Under the pieces are notes generated by a model, which did no database searches, was not told where the DNA came from, and saw nothing but the letters and a program-made list of their open reading frames with translations. From assembly GCF_043290135.1 (NCBI RefSeq), contig NC_134700.1, forward strand, positions 160,858,053 through 160,922,052: a stretch of DNA of 64,000 nt, read 5' to 3'. Source of the stretch: Rhipicephalus microplus. Lineage: Eukaryota; Arthropoda; Arachnida; Ixodida; Ixodidae. The position numbers and the translations under genes were made by a program. Below, in pieces: positions 1 through 12,000 of the stretch (position 1 is the first letter of the stretch; every line of letters starts with the position of its first letter).

Positions 1-55
1 CTGGTGGCACGGGCTCTGGGATGGGCTCGTACATTCTTGAACACCTAAACGACAG
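1..55 (+). CDS. TUBG1: gamma-tubulin exon (partial at window edge): GTP-binding loop
   Basis: The first two bases complete an alanine codon cut by the window edge. The exon then encodes [24 protein letters not shown] is the tubulin signature loop at about residue 142 in the family. The exon stops inside the last arginine codon (AG/G, phase 2) before the donor GTGTGT at 56. Confidence 0.93.
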
Positions 56-3000
56 GTGTGTTGTTGTCACCTTTTCAGTATTCATGAGCATTGCTTAATT
101 TCTTAATTACAACAAAGATATTCTATTTTTGCTCATCATTAACAACATGAACAAATGGATGTTAAAAACATCAGGAAACATAGAAAAGTTTAATGCGTAA
201 TTGTTATATGGAAGCATTGTCATGCAAATATTACCAATTATGCTTACCAATTACGTATTTATAAAATGTATTTGCAATGTTGCTGGGTGGTGCATTTAAT
301 TCATTTATGGCAGAACACCTTAAGAAAGGACAAAATGCCGTAAAAAAAAAAAACATGCATGCACCGATTAAAAACTGCAGCTTTATTTCTAATTATAAGC
401 CAGTATATACAAGAAAATGTGCAGTGACTGCCTAAGAGATGCGGGAGCTGTGAGCAATTACCAAGTGGCCCAGCCTAGCACACTTACGCCCAACCACCGG
501 GATGTGTTCCAGGTTCCCAAAGAAGTTGATCCAGACATACTCGGTGTTCCCGAATCAGGACGAGATGAGCGACGTGGTGGTCCAACCCTACAACTCCCTG
601 CTCACCCTGCACAGGCTCACGGAAAATGCAGACTCTGTTGTCGTCCTCGACAACGCTGCTCTCAACCAGATTGCGGTTGACCGGCTGCATATTGAAAACC
701 CGTCTTTTGCGCACATTAACACGCTGGTGAGTGCCTTTTAGGACATCACATAAATTAGACTTCTTCGTTTTCTCGAAGTCTTCCTTGTTCCCTGCATAAT
801 CTGTTTAATAGAGAATAAAGCAGACTTCCATTAGTTGAAAACGAGGTGCTAACTCAGCTTTTTTATTCTCTACTCATCAATAGATGGTGAGAACTATGCT
901 TCTATTTTGCTGTATGTGTGTGACAAGTCTGTTGATAGATATTGTTTCACTACATTGGTATGTCTATATTTTGCAGAAACGGAAATGGGGACGGGGCAAC
1001 GGAAACTAGTTTTGTTATGTATGAAGATAAAGTGATAAAATTTGGCATGCAGATAGTATTTGCTGTGCTGATATCATAACTAAAACCTGTTTCGAGCTAT
1101 CTGTTGTAGCTTACAATACTTAGTGGACTCTCATTGTCATCCCAAAATTAACTTTGGCCGTGAGGATGATTCGCGGTCGGACTTCGTGATCAGTTCCCGC
1201 TAGACCACTCGTGACCATATCTGACTGGTTAAAGTATGGGCTAATTCTTTCAAAATTAACAAGTGCACTACGTTTGTGCTTGAATTTATTTCTTCTTTTT
1301 TTTTAAAATAAGTATACTGCACGCCTTAGGACTGTGACAGAATATTTCGTATGCGCTCGTGAAATCCCCGCGTAATTTGCGCTCCCCCTTCTCGGGGCCT
1401 CAAAATCGCGAAAAAAATACACAAATTATGCGAGTAAATACGGTATTGTATTTTTACATGGACACAATCACAACCATGTCTCATATAATAAAGTGTGGAA
1501 CACTTAGTTACTGCAATAATTGTTGCATAACACTTTGAGCATCTTAGCAATGCCCATCTTAGAAATGCATTCTTCTCTATCATTTGTCATAAGTTGCCAC
1601 CTCTGAATGTGTGTGAAAGCTTTGGGTGAGATTGTGTTAGCGATTCAAAAGCATCATTTACTCGTTTTTTTTTTTTAATTTGTGTGAATATGCGCTGTAC
1701 CTCAAGTGTAATGGGAAAATGTACATCTCACATTTGCTCTAGCTAAGCTGTGTCACTTGTTGGGCATAACTACAAAAAGTTCAAAACATACTGTTTTTTC
1801 TTGCCTTCCGAGCCATGGCCAGATGTTGAACTTCTCGGTAATTTCTGCGGTATTACTAGGACCAATTTTTTTAAGAAGTGTGTGAATATTTGAAAAGTTT
1901 TTCAATAATGTTTGCTATTGGATTCGACTCGCACTGAAATTTTTACTATTTGAACTTTCCAAAGGCAAATGAAGTTAACGTCCAATTAAAAGTGATCCCT
2001 TCAGATCTTCAGGTATGCTTCGCCTTGTCACATACACGTACTGCGGCAAAGCTGCTCTTTCAGGCGCTGCTACGGTTACAAAAGTATTGACTAAAAAAAA
2101 TACTTGTTCCAACATGGAGGTGACAGATGTGGCAAAGGCGGGGCTCAATGAATACTGTTTTGGACCTGAAATTTGGGAAGGAAGTCCAAAACATCAGATG
2201 CCAAAGATTTGGAACTTGGAACTTCTCACTCAAAGGGAGCACAACCTTGTATGTCACATCAGTTAGGTTTCCACAGAAGTTGAGAGAGGAGGAGAAGCTG
2301 AGGAAATAGTGTCTTTGCCTTTCACGTGCAAAGTGTTGTCAGCAGCACTTTCGTTGCACCAAATCGTGTAGATAAGTACAATTCGGCCTCTGCATTGTCT
2401 CATTATTTATAAGACCTTGACAGCGCTTCTTCAACCTAGTGAAAAGGAGCACTTTCATGTTGCTGTCTCATGAGAATATGCCTAAGAATCCTCTCCAACT
2501 TTCTTTTTTTTTTCTGCAATTTCGCTTCGAAGTAATCAGAAAATATTCTTAGCAGAAATTCTAAAAAAAATATTCTATTCGATTTGCACTCACACTTATT
2601 TATTCATATTTCCTTTGCGCCCAAAGTATTGTTATTCACACAGCTCTACTTTATTTGTATCTTCAGAAAACCTACTCGTGCAAAAAACCTGAAATCTCAG
2701 TATTAGCAGCCATGTCTTGTTGAAAAACTACATCTACAGGCATCTGCAATGTGCATATATGCATAAGTGTCTTCGAACATTCCTAAAATTATCATGCTTG
2801 CCCCGCCGCGGTGGTCTAGTGGCTAAGGTACTCGGCTGCTGACCCGCACGTAGCGGGTTCGATTCCCGGCTGCGGCGGCTGCATTTCCGATGGAGGCGGA
2901 AATGTTGTAGGCCCGTGTACTCAGATTTGGGTGCACGTTAAAGAACCCCAGGTGGTTGAAATTTCCGGAGCCCTCCACTACGGCGTCTCTCATAATCAAA

Positions 3001-6000
3001 TGGTGGTTTTGGGACGTTAAACCCTACAAATCAAATCAATTATCATGCTTCAAAACACTACTCTAAATTTTAGCAGTAAGTCGCATGAACCAGTTTTATT
3101 TTATATATATTGCCTGCTAGGTCTAAGGAATGAAAATAGACAGTTCTGTGAGAACCGATTTGGAAATGATGCGTCTTAACATGGGAGCTAACATATGATT
3201 TGGCTGTTTCATATACACATAGTTATGCTTCTTGACCCCTCTATGTTTTCAATGTTCTATTGGGAAGGGGTAGGGGAAGTTTGCTGAAAAGTGGAGGGGA
3301 ACCTTTCTTAATGTGAGGTTTTTGCAGCTGGTTGTCCTTGTACAGTTGGTTCAAAGGAGATACACTCTTCTCTGCTTATCGCTTTGGCTGCAGGTGTCGA
3401 CAATCATGTCTGTGAGCACGGCCACCCTGCGGTATCCCAGCTACATGAACAACAACCTAATCGGTCTCGTGGCACCCCTGATTCCAACGCCGAAGCTTCA
3501 CTTCCTGATGACGGGCTATACGCCTCTCACGACTGACCATGAGGTGAGAGTGCGCCGCTCACCATTGTTTGTAGACGAAGTGCCTTTTGTCTCAACATGC
3601 TTGTTGTGTTTGCATTTCCAGCAGCATTGCATGTTGCTACAGCTTTCTGCAGCGAAACTTTTGACCTTGTAAAAAGTTTAGTTTTGCACATTAGATGCAG
3701 CCTCCATGCGTGCTTAGCTTCCATTTCATGTAAAGGGAGCACTAACTGCCCATTCAGAGAGGAGTACAAAAAGTAATTCATTAATGCATTAGAAATGTGG
3801 TTGTTTATTTACAGATAATTTTTTTGCGCATGGTTGTCATTTGCATGTGGTTCTTTACAAAAGAATCTATGTTCAGAAGGAAATGTAAAATGTCATTGGA
3901 GCCGCCCAAGGTTTGCTGAAAGGCGGATGTTGCGGGAGCACATATGACTCCCCATGAGTTATAATTTGGCCCAGATCCATCATGGTGGTAGTATCACTGC
4001 ATTTGAGAGTACCCGATACCTCACCACACTTAAGTAAGCTCAAAATGAAAAGGCCACAGCTAATGACCTGTTGTCTGCATACATTGTTTTTTGCCCCTAC
4101 TCGCATCACTTACGCATACCGTTTGAGTCGCTGCTAAGTGTAATATGTTGATGGCACCTACATGGTGCACAGGGTTAACAGAAAGCTTGCAGCAGGCCTG
4201 CAGAATTTTGCAAGCCCAACTGGTCTCATTATAGTGACTCTAACTTTCTTCGCAAATATCTAACTTAAGATTACCACGTGTCCTCTTGCAAGGGCCACAC
4301 TCCATTTCACAGTTGTTGTTTCTTAGATGCAGCCGTTGCACAAAGTGGGTTGCTTGTGTTCAGGCTGTCAGATTGCTCACGATTTACTAAATCTCTGCAC
4401 CAAAAGAGCAAGCGTGACTGTCTCGCTTTTTCCAATTGGTTCCTATGATTTCCTTTCTGTGTTGGTACTATGCTTAGGTATGTTTTGTCAGCACTGAAAT
4501 TGTGGTTAGTTACAAGCTTCGCTGCTCAGAGTACACTGCACCATAGCCTCTACCTTGAACAGAGCAATTTACAGTGCCCCACACTGTTCCAGCTGTGTTT
4601 CACAAAGATATAACTGGCCGTACCAACTCTATAGTAGTAGTACCTCCCAACCCCATGCCTTCCTTTTATTAGATACTGGTTTTCATTAAGGTTGCATCTA
4701 AAAACGAAAAAGAAAAACTGGCCCTCAAGATTCTTTTTATTCATTCAAGTCTAACGCTATTGGGTGACTCTCAACTCCATTTTTCTCTCTTTTTTTTCCG
4801 ATTTCGCACTGAAAAGCTAGCTGTATAGCCCCTAGTTGAGAACATATGAAAGCTTGTTTGATTGAATAACTCGAGCAGTTGAAATTTTTCCGATTTCGCA
4901 CTGAAAAGCTAGCTGTATAGCCCCTAGTTGAGAACATATGAAAGCTTGTTTGATTGAATAACTCGAGCAGTTGAAATGTTTCATTCAGAAGTCAAAACTT
5001 GGAGATGTTTTGTCAGTGTCTTCTTGTTAACAGTTAACATTCGGTTTACTGCACCTTGTGCAGGCGCCCAGTGTACGCAAGACAACTGTGCTCGATGTGA
5101 TGAGGCGGCTGCTGCAGCCGAAAAACATGATGGTATCTATCGGTCATGACCGTACGGCCAGCCATTGCTACATCAGCATCCTCAACATCATCCAGGGCGA
5201 GGTGGATCCAACACAGGTGAGTCCATGGCGCAAGAGAAAGGACAGTTACTGCGACAATCACATTTTGATGAAGGTGAAATGCCAGAGGCCCGTGTACTGT
5301 GCTGTGTCAATACTTGTCGAAGGACCCCAGGTGTTCAATATTATCTGGAGCCCACCACTAGGCATCTCTCATAGCCTGAGTCACTTCCGAGACATTAGCA
5401 ACCAACCAGTCCACCTGTGTCCACATGTGCACAAGTACATATTGTTACCTTTGCTCAGTTTGCTGAAAAACTTTAAGGAGAATTAACATATGATGAACTA
5501 GAAAAGCCTTATTCTATAACCAGTGTCCCGGCAAGAAAACATGAAAGGCAACAGCTGTTGCACCGAAAGTGGCAAGTTTCCTTCTTGTCTTACTGAGCCT
5601 GAGTCTCGCTGTAAGGGAGTCTGGCAGCAAAAAGTTTTTGCAGGTCTGAATCCGAGCGACACTTGAGGGTAAAGTATATATCTTGAGTGAATCTGAGGGA
5701 CGTTCACTTTTTTGTTGGCCAATTACATTTCAATACCTGCCGAAATCCAGGAGACTCCTGGATGTCGACCAGCTCTTATGTTTGTACAGTTATCAGGAAT
5801 CTCCCCTGAAATCGAAATTTCCAGGCGTGATCCGGCCACATTGAAAAACATGCAGTCCAATCTGATCCAGGCTTTTTGTGAACCCAACGAATTTGATTGT
5901 ACACGAATTTAAAAGACCTTCATATAAACATACAGTAGAATCTCAGTGATGCAAAACTGGCTGATACGAATTGTGAAATTCCCCTGCAAAATTTCACTCT

Positions 6001-9000
6001 GTCTGTTGGGCCGAAATTCAAATGTTACCATTTTCCTCATCACGGCGGGTCGTATGAATTTTAGTACCAAAACCGTCAAACGAAGGTCAAGAGCAGCATA
6101 TTCGAAGTTTCAGAAGGACGTACGCGGCCGACCGACGCTCTGTCTGAACTGTGGTTATCGCTTGTCACAACCACTGTGGATGAAACCACCGTCGCTCTTG
6201 GCACGATAATGTATGATGACAACGTAACTCACAGAACTCTTAAAGTGCGCGCGCGTCCAATACCTGACCAGTCAAAGCGATGTTGCTTTCCACAAACGCT
6301 GTGGAAAGCAGATGGGACCATAGACTACAGCAGATGCGACCATAGATAGCAAAAAAGCCTTGATTTTGAAGGCACGCTCACAGCTAGCGCATGCAGATTG
6401 AAAACAGAACTCCTGTTTTCCGCAAACGCCATGTGTGATACCATGGCCGCGGCAATGCGATCATCTATAGCCACTACTGGCTGAGGGCACACGACTAATG
6501 CAGCAGTAGACTAAAGGCAGTAAAGATGTAAAAAAAGGCTGAAACGTGTTGGCATTCCTGTCCAAAGTTCAGTTTTCAGTTGGGCTCAAGTGAAACTTCA
6601 ACCCGTGCTTTTGCCGCAGCCGGCTGCGCCATCCTGTTCATTCACATGTATTCCAGAAGACAGAAATAAATTCTGCTAATTGATTTGATGACGCAAAATT
6701 TTGGGAGATACAAATATTCAAGCACCCTTTTTCAGACTCGCACCTTCTACTGTAGTTGCAAAACCCTACCTTGTTGTGTTCAGCCACTCCAAGCCATTAT
6801 AAGACAGCAACGCCAAAGTTTATAGACCCCTCCCCCTCGTTTTTGCGTGATACTTTTTCATTTTGGTGCAAAAAAGGGGGAGGGGAATAAATTGTGCGAC
6901 CCCCCCTCTTGTTGCAGAAATCTCCACGATCCCAATCCTCAAACTTGGTAGGTATGCATTTCTCGTGTAAAAAAGAAAAGAAAAATGCTGACTCAAATGT
7001 TTTATTACTGTACTTTGAAGGAAAGGTAGAATTTCTTGTAGCACACCGAATTGCCGATGTCGCCGACTTCATTATATGGTTCACTAACTGTAAGTGTGCC
7101 TTGCTGATACGGTATGTACTGAGCATGGCAGGACGTCCGTGCAGGTACACAAGAGTCTACAAAAGATCCGTGAGCGCAAGCTGGTGCAGTTCATTCCCTG
7201 GGGCCCTGCCAGCATCCAGGTGGCGCTGTCCCGCAAGTCACCGTACGTCCAGACACAGCACAGAGTCAGCGGCCTTATGCTTGCCAACCACACAGGCATC
7301 ACCTCGGTATTTGGCTAGTTTTTTGCTACACAGCTCTTGCTTAATGCCCATGTATTATTCATACTCTCACTTTTGTAACTCCTTTTATACCTGTCGATGT
7401 ACCACTGCCATCGCCTTGTATAAGGTAAAAGCAGTTAGCTTGACAGTCTGTTAAAAGGAGCACTGAAGGTACCATGAAAATGTGTTTCATTTAACAGCAG
7501 TTTCCTTTACTGAGAGATAGAGAGAGGTGCAGAATTCCAGTGCAAAAAGAAATCGTATCAGAGGTGTTTGTTCTGTTTGAACAGCGAAGAAAGTTACGTT
7601 CACTGAAAGTCTACTGCAACTTATGTGATACATTTGTGTGGACAAATCCGCAGAATATCAATGCACAATATAGTCTACAACATATAATTTTTAAATGTGT
7701 GCAGCACAGCTGAACACGGAACAGAGCACCTCACGACATGAACGTTGACTTGGTTTGAATGTTATCAATCAAAAGCCACATAGCAAGATTGTGTTGACCA
7801 CAGTCAAACCTCATTAATAGGTGCCTATTTTAAACAAACTAATAGTTACAGTTAGGAATGCGCAAATATTCTAAATTTTGAAAAATTTTTTAGCAGTGTT
7901 TTATATTTGACTCAATTTGCACTGTAATTTCACTATTCGAACTTCCCAAAGAGAACTGTCAACGTCCTATTAAAAGAGACCCCTTCAGATATTTAAAAGT
8001 CATCACTTCATCTTAATACATAAGAAAAGAGATGACAAGGACTTGAAGAATTACAGGCCAATCAGCTTGCTCTCCGTAGTATACAAGCTATTTACAAAGG
8101 TAATTGCTAACAAAGGTAAGAAAACATTAGAATTCCATCAACCAACAGGACAAGCAGGATTTCGAACAGGCTACTCAACAATCGACCACATTCATACTAT
8201 CAAATAATAGAGAAATGCTCAGAATATAGCCAACCACTATACATAGCCTTCATAGATTATGAGAAGGCATTTGATTCAGTAGAAATATCAGCAGTCATGC
8301 AGACACTGCGGAATCAGGGCGTCAATAAATCATATATAAACATCCTGGAAGAAATCTACAAGGGATCAACTGCTAACATTGTGCTTCATAAAGAAAGCAA
8401 CAGAATATCAATCAAGAAGGGTGTAAAGCAGGGGGATGCAATCTCCCCAGTGCTATTTATCGCATGCTTACAGGATGTTTTCAGGGGCCTAAAATGGGAA
8501 GAGTTAGGGATAGGAGTTAGTGGAGAGTACCTTAGTAACCTGCGCTTCGCCAATGACATTGCATTGCTGAGTAACTCAGGGGACAAATTGCAACTAATGA
8601 TTACAAAGTTAGACAAGGAGAGCAGAAAAGTGTGTATTAAAATTAATCTGCAGAAAACGAAAGTAATGTACAACAACCTCGGAAGAGAGCCGCGCTTCGA
8701 GATAGGTAATAGTCCACTTCAAGTTGTAAAAGACTATGTCTACTTAGGGCAGGTAATAACCGCGGAGCCGAACCACGAGATTGAAGTAATTAGAAGAGTA
8801 AGAATGGGGTGGAGCACATTTGGCAAGCACTCTCTAATTACGACAGGTAGATTGCCACTATCCCTCAAGAGGAAGGTATATAACAGCTGTATCTTGCCCG
8901 TACATAGCTACGGAGCAGAAACCTGGAGGCTTACAAAGAGGGTTCAGCCTAAATTGAGGATGACACAGTGAGCAATGGAAAGAAAAATGGTAGGTGTAAC

Positions 9001-12000
9001 CTTAAGAGACAAGAAGAGAGCAGAGTGGATTAGAAAACAAACGGGGGTTAAGGATATCATAGTTGAAATCAAGAAGAGAAAATGGACATTGGCCGGGCAT
9101 GTAGCCTAGTCTGTCTGACTGTCTGTCCATGCATCCGTCCGTTCGTCCACCTAGAGAACACTCAAAATACCCCCATCTCGCATACCCTGTGGTACATAGT
9201 AGCTTTACGCGTCCGTCTACCTGTCCGTCCGTCTGCTAGTCTTTCTGTCTGTCTGTCCGTCCGTCCGTGCGTCCATCTAGTGAACACTCCAAGTACCATC
9301 TCTCTCATACCCTGTGGCAAATAGCCGCCTTACGCGTCCGTCTACCTGTTCGTCTGCTAGTCTGTCTGTCCATGCGTCTATCAAGTGAACACTCCAAGTG
9401 CCACCATCTCGCATACCCTGAAACACCTGTAACACATAGCAGCCTAACGGGTCCATCTTCCTGTCCGTCTGCCTTCTAGTTTGTCTGTCTGTCCGTCCAT
9501 GCGTCCGTCCGTGGTTCCTTCTAGAGAACACTCAAAGTGCCGCCATCTCGCATACCCTGTGGCACATAGCCGCTTTACGCGTCCGTCTACCTGTCCGTCG
9601 GTTTGCTAGTCGGTCTGTCTGTCCGTCCGTGCGCTAATCTTGAGAACACTCAAAGTACCGCCTTCTCGCATACCCTGTGGCACATAGCCGCTTTACGCGT
9701 CCGTCTACCTGTTCGTCTGTCTGCTAGTCTGTCAGTCTGCCCGGCCATACGTCCGTCCGTGCGTCCATCTAGAGAACACTCAAAAATACAGGATAACCGC
9801 TGGTCAATAAGGGCAACTAGCTGTATTCCGAGAGAAGGCAAGTGGGTTAGGAGGAGACAGAAAGTCAGGTGGTCGGATGAGCTTAAGAAGTTAGCGGGTA
9901 TAAATTGGCAACAAAAAGCACAGGACCGAGTTAACTGGCAGAACATGGGAGACGCCTTTGTCCTGCAGTGGACGTAGTCAGGCTGATGATGATGATGATT
10001 TTGCAACGATCTCATGTTTCGGCAAAGCTGCCTTTCAAGCTCCGCTATGGCGTAACTTTTCAAATACAGTCGACATGCGCTTGGAAGTAGCCCCTTCAGA
10101 TTTATCTATATGCTTCTCGTCATTACTCTTTCGTACTGTGGCAAAACTACCTTTCAGGCTCTACTGCTGTCACAAATGTATTGGCTCAAGAAAATGCCGG
10201 TTCCAACATGGAAATGATAAATGCAGAAGAACTGGGAGCTCAGTTAATGCCGTTTTGGAGTGGAAATTACTGTTGCAACATGTGAGCATAAGTCTACATC
10301 GTATCACATGTTACTTGCACTTGCAGTATGCGGCATGCAATGTTTGGGGTCACAAACACCTTAGCTGCCTGTCACTAAGCTTTGTAGCCTGACTCATTTG
10401 CTGGTAAACAAGTTCAAAATGTTATTGTTATACTAATTAATCATACTTTGTTGTGAAACGCATGACCTAGGATTATAACGCTAAATGACAGGACAAATTG
10501 CAGTGTCTTTCTCCTAGATTCTACGCATTATGCTTTTTGGTTGCAGATATGAGCATTAAGAGAGATTTTTCAGCCTTTATAGCATTGGGTGCACCAATGA
10601 ATAAATTAAAAGTCAAGAATGAAATTTAACTCCTGTGTCTTGTTTTTATGAATGTGGGAATCATATTATAAGGGGTTCTTTCTCTTACTTCCCCTTACAT
10701 ATGTCAGTGTAGCTAATTCTTTTTTCTCTTCCAAAACTATTCCAACCACTTAACATCTTTCTGATGAGGGTTCGCCATACCCTTCAGAGAGATCTTTTCT
10801 TGCTTTTTGGCACCACTGGCTTTCTTTTTGTGCGTCTGTGTGTCAAACCTCACCCTTGATGAACCTCCGCTCCATCCAGCTGTTCCAGCGCACGTTGCAG
10901 CAGTTTGACAAGCTGCGCAAGCGAGAGGCCTTCCTGGAGCAGTTCCGCAAGGAGCCTATGTTCAAGGACACCCTGGAGGAGCTGGACAACTCGCGTGACA
11001 ACGTACAAGAACTCGTCGACGAATATGTGGCTGCTACGAAACCGGACTACCTCTCGTGGGTCTCGCGTCAGGTACGGAAAACTACTTAGAAACCAACAGG
11101 TCTGCATAGTTCATAGAGGACGTTTTGGCCAATCTGAGCAGTCACTATCTTTCCCTTCTTAAAAGAAATGTTTTTCGTTGAAAAAATATAATTATAACCT
11201 CACCATGGCGGTGTTTGCTGTCGTGCTCCTCCTGGCAGTGCAACACGGCTGCAGCAGTTAGTGGTCAGGCACTGCTCAACTAATTCTTTCAGGGTTGATT
11301 CTTGCGCACGTTTCTTTTTTTATTGCATTATAGAGGATTTCTAAAATGGTACGTAAATTCTTTTTACACGAGTTGATTTCTTTAGTTTAAGACTGCAAAG
11401 AGTTAAAGGGGAACTCTGGTGCATTTTCAACTGTACTGAGATACTAATGCTGTTTTCAAATAGTATTCAGAGTCGTACAGAAATAATATGCAGAGTCGTA
11501 CAGAAAAGCACAGAGAGATGAGAGTGTCGGGGGAGGTTGGCTTTATGAAGCTAGCTAAGTGGCATCATGTTATGCCCAGCAATATAATCGATAGTGAAAA
11601 AGAACTTCTTTCTCCTTGGAGTCATCTCAGGGGAATGAAGCTGCGACAGTGCGAGTCTCTTGCATTGTACGTCGCAGCGTTTGTCTACGATTTCTGCTGA
11701 TAACCACATAGGTGTACTTGGAATGTTATTTCATAAAGTACAGTTTTATTGAACCTGTATTCTGTTTATTTGGTACGAAAATAATCGCTGAATAAGTTGT
11801 TCCAGAATGCTCAGCAGCACAACGCCATTACATCTGCATCATTTCCCGTGAAATAGAGAGTGCTCTTAAGATGATTGGTTCCTTGAGATTTGTAATCATT
11901 CGAAATATTTCTAGCTCTTCACAGGGGCACCGAAATAATTATTCATATTTTGAATGTAAATGCAATTTGGTTCTCCAGTGTACACCAGGATTGGAAGTTA

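Larger units (their letters stand above)
8005..9999 (+). mobile_element. RTE-type LINE, 5'-truncated and interrupted
   Basis: The element encodes the C-terminal half of an endonuclease/reverse transcriptase of the RTE kind and ends with the stop of the conserved ...FVLQWT tail, followed by a TGATGATGATGATG 3' tail. The endonuclease domain is absent (5' truncation). The open frame breaks after the conserved GHVA residues at about 9105 and resumes at about 9790; the interval is a ~120-bp minisatellite. The element lies between the two halves of another repeat in a gamma-tubulin intron. Confidence 0.85.

Noticed and set aside
2801..2875. tRNA gene call from good A and B boxes
   Set aside because: The boxes are in a 235-bp repeated element with tail and target duplications, so they are the SINE head, not a tRNA gene. 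The same applies to the other copies.
3873..4109. Short - strand frames in gamma-tubulin introns
   Set aside because: No conserved motif, no splice-consistent partner and typical AT-rich intron composition.
9958..10392. 144-codon frame after the LINE
   Set aside because: It starts in the LINE tail and continues through the unclassified repeat; copy A of that repeat is not open in the corresponding frame.
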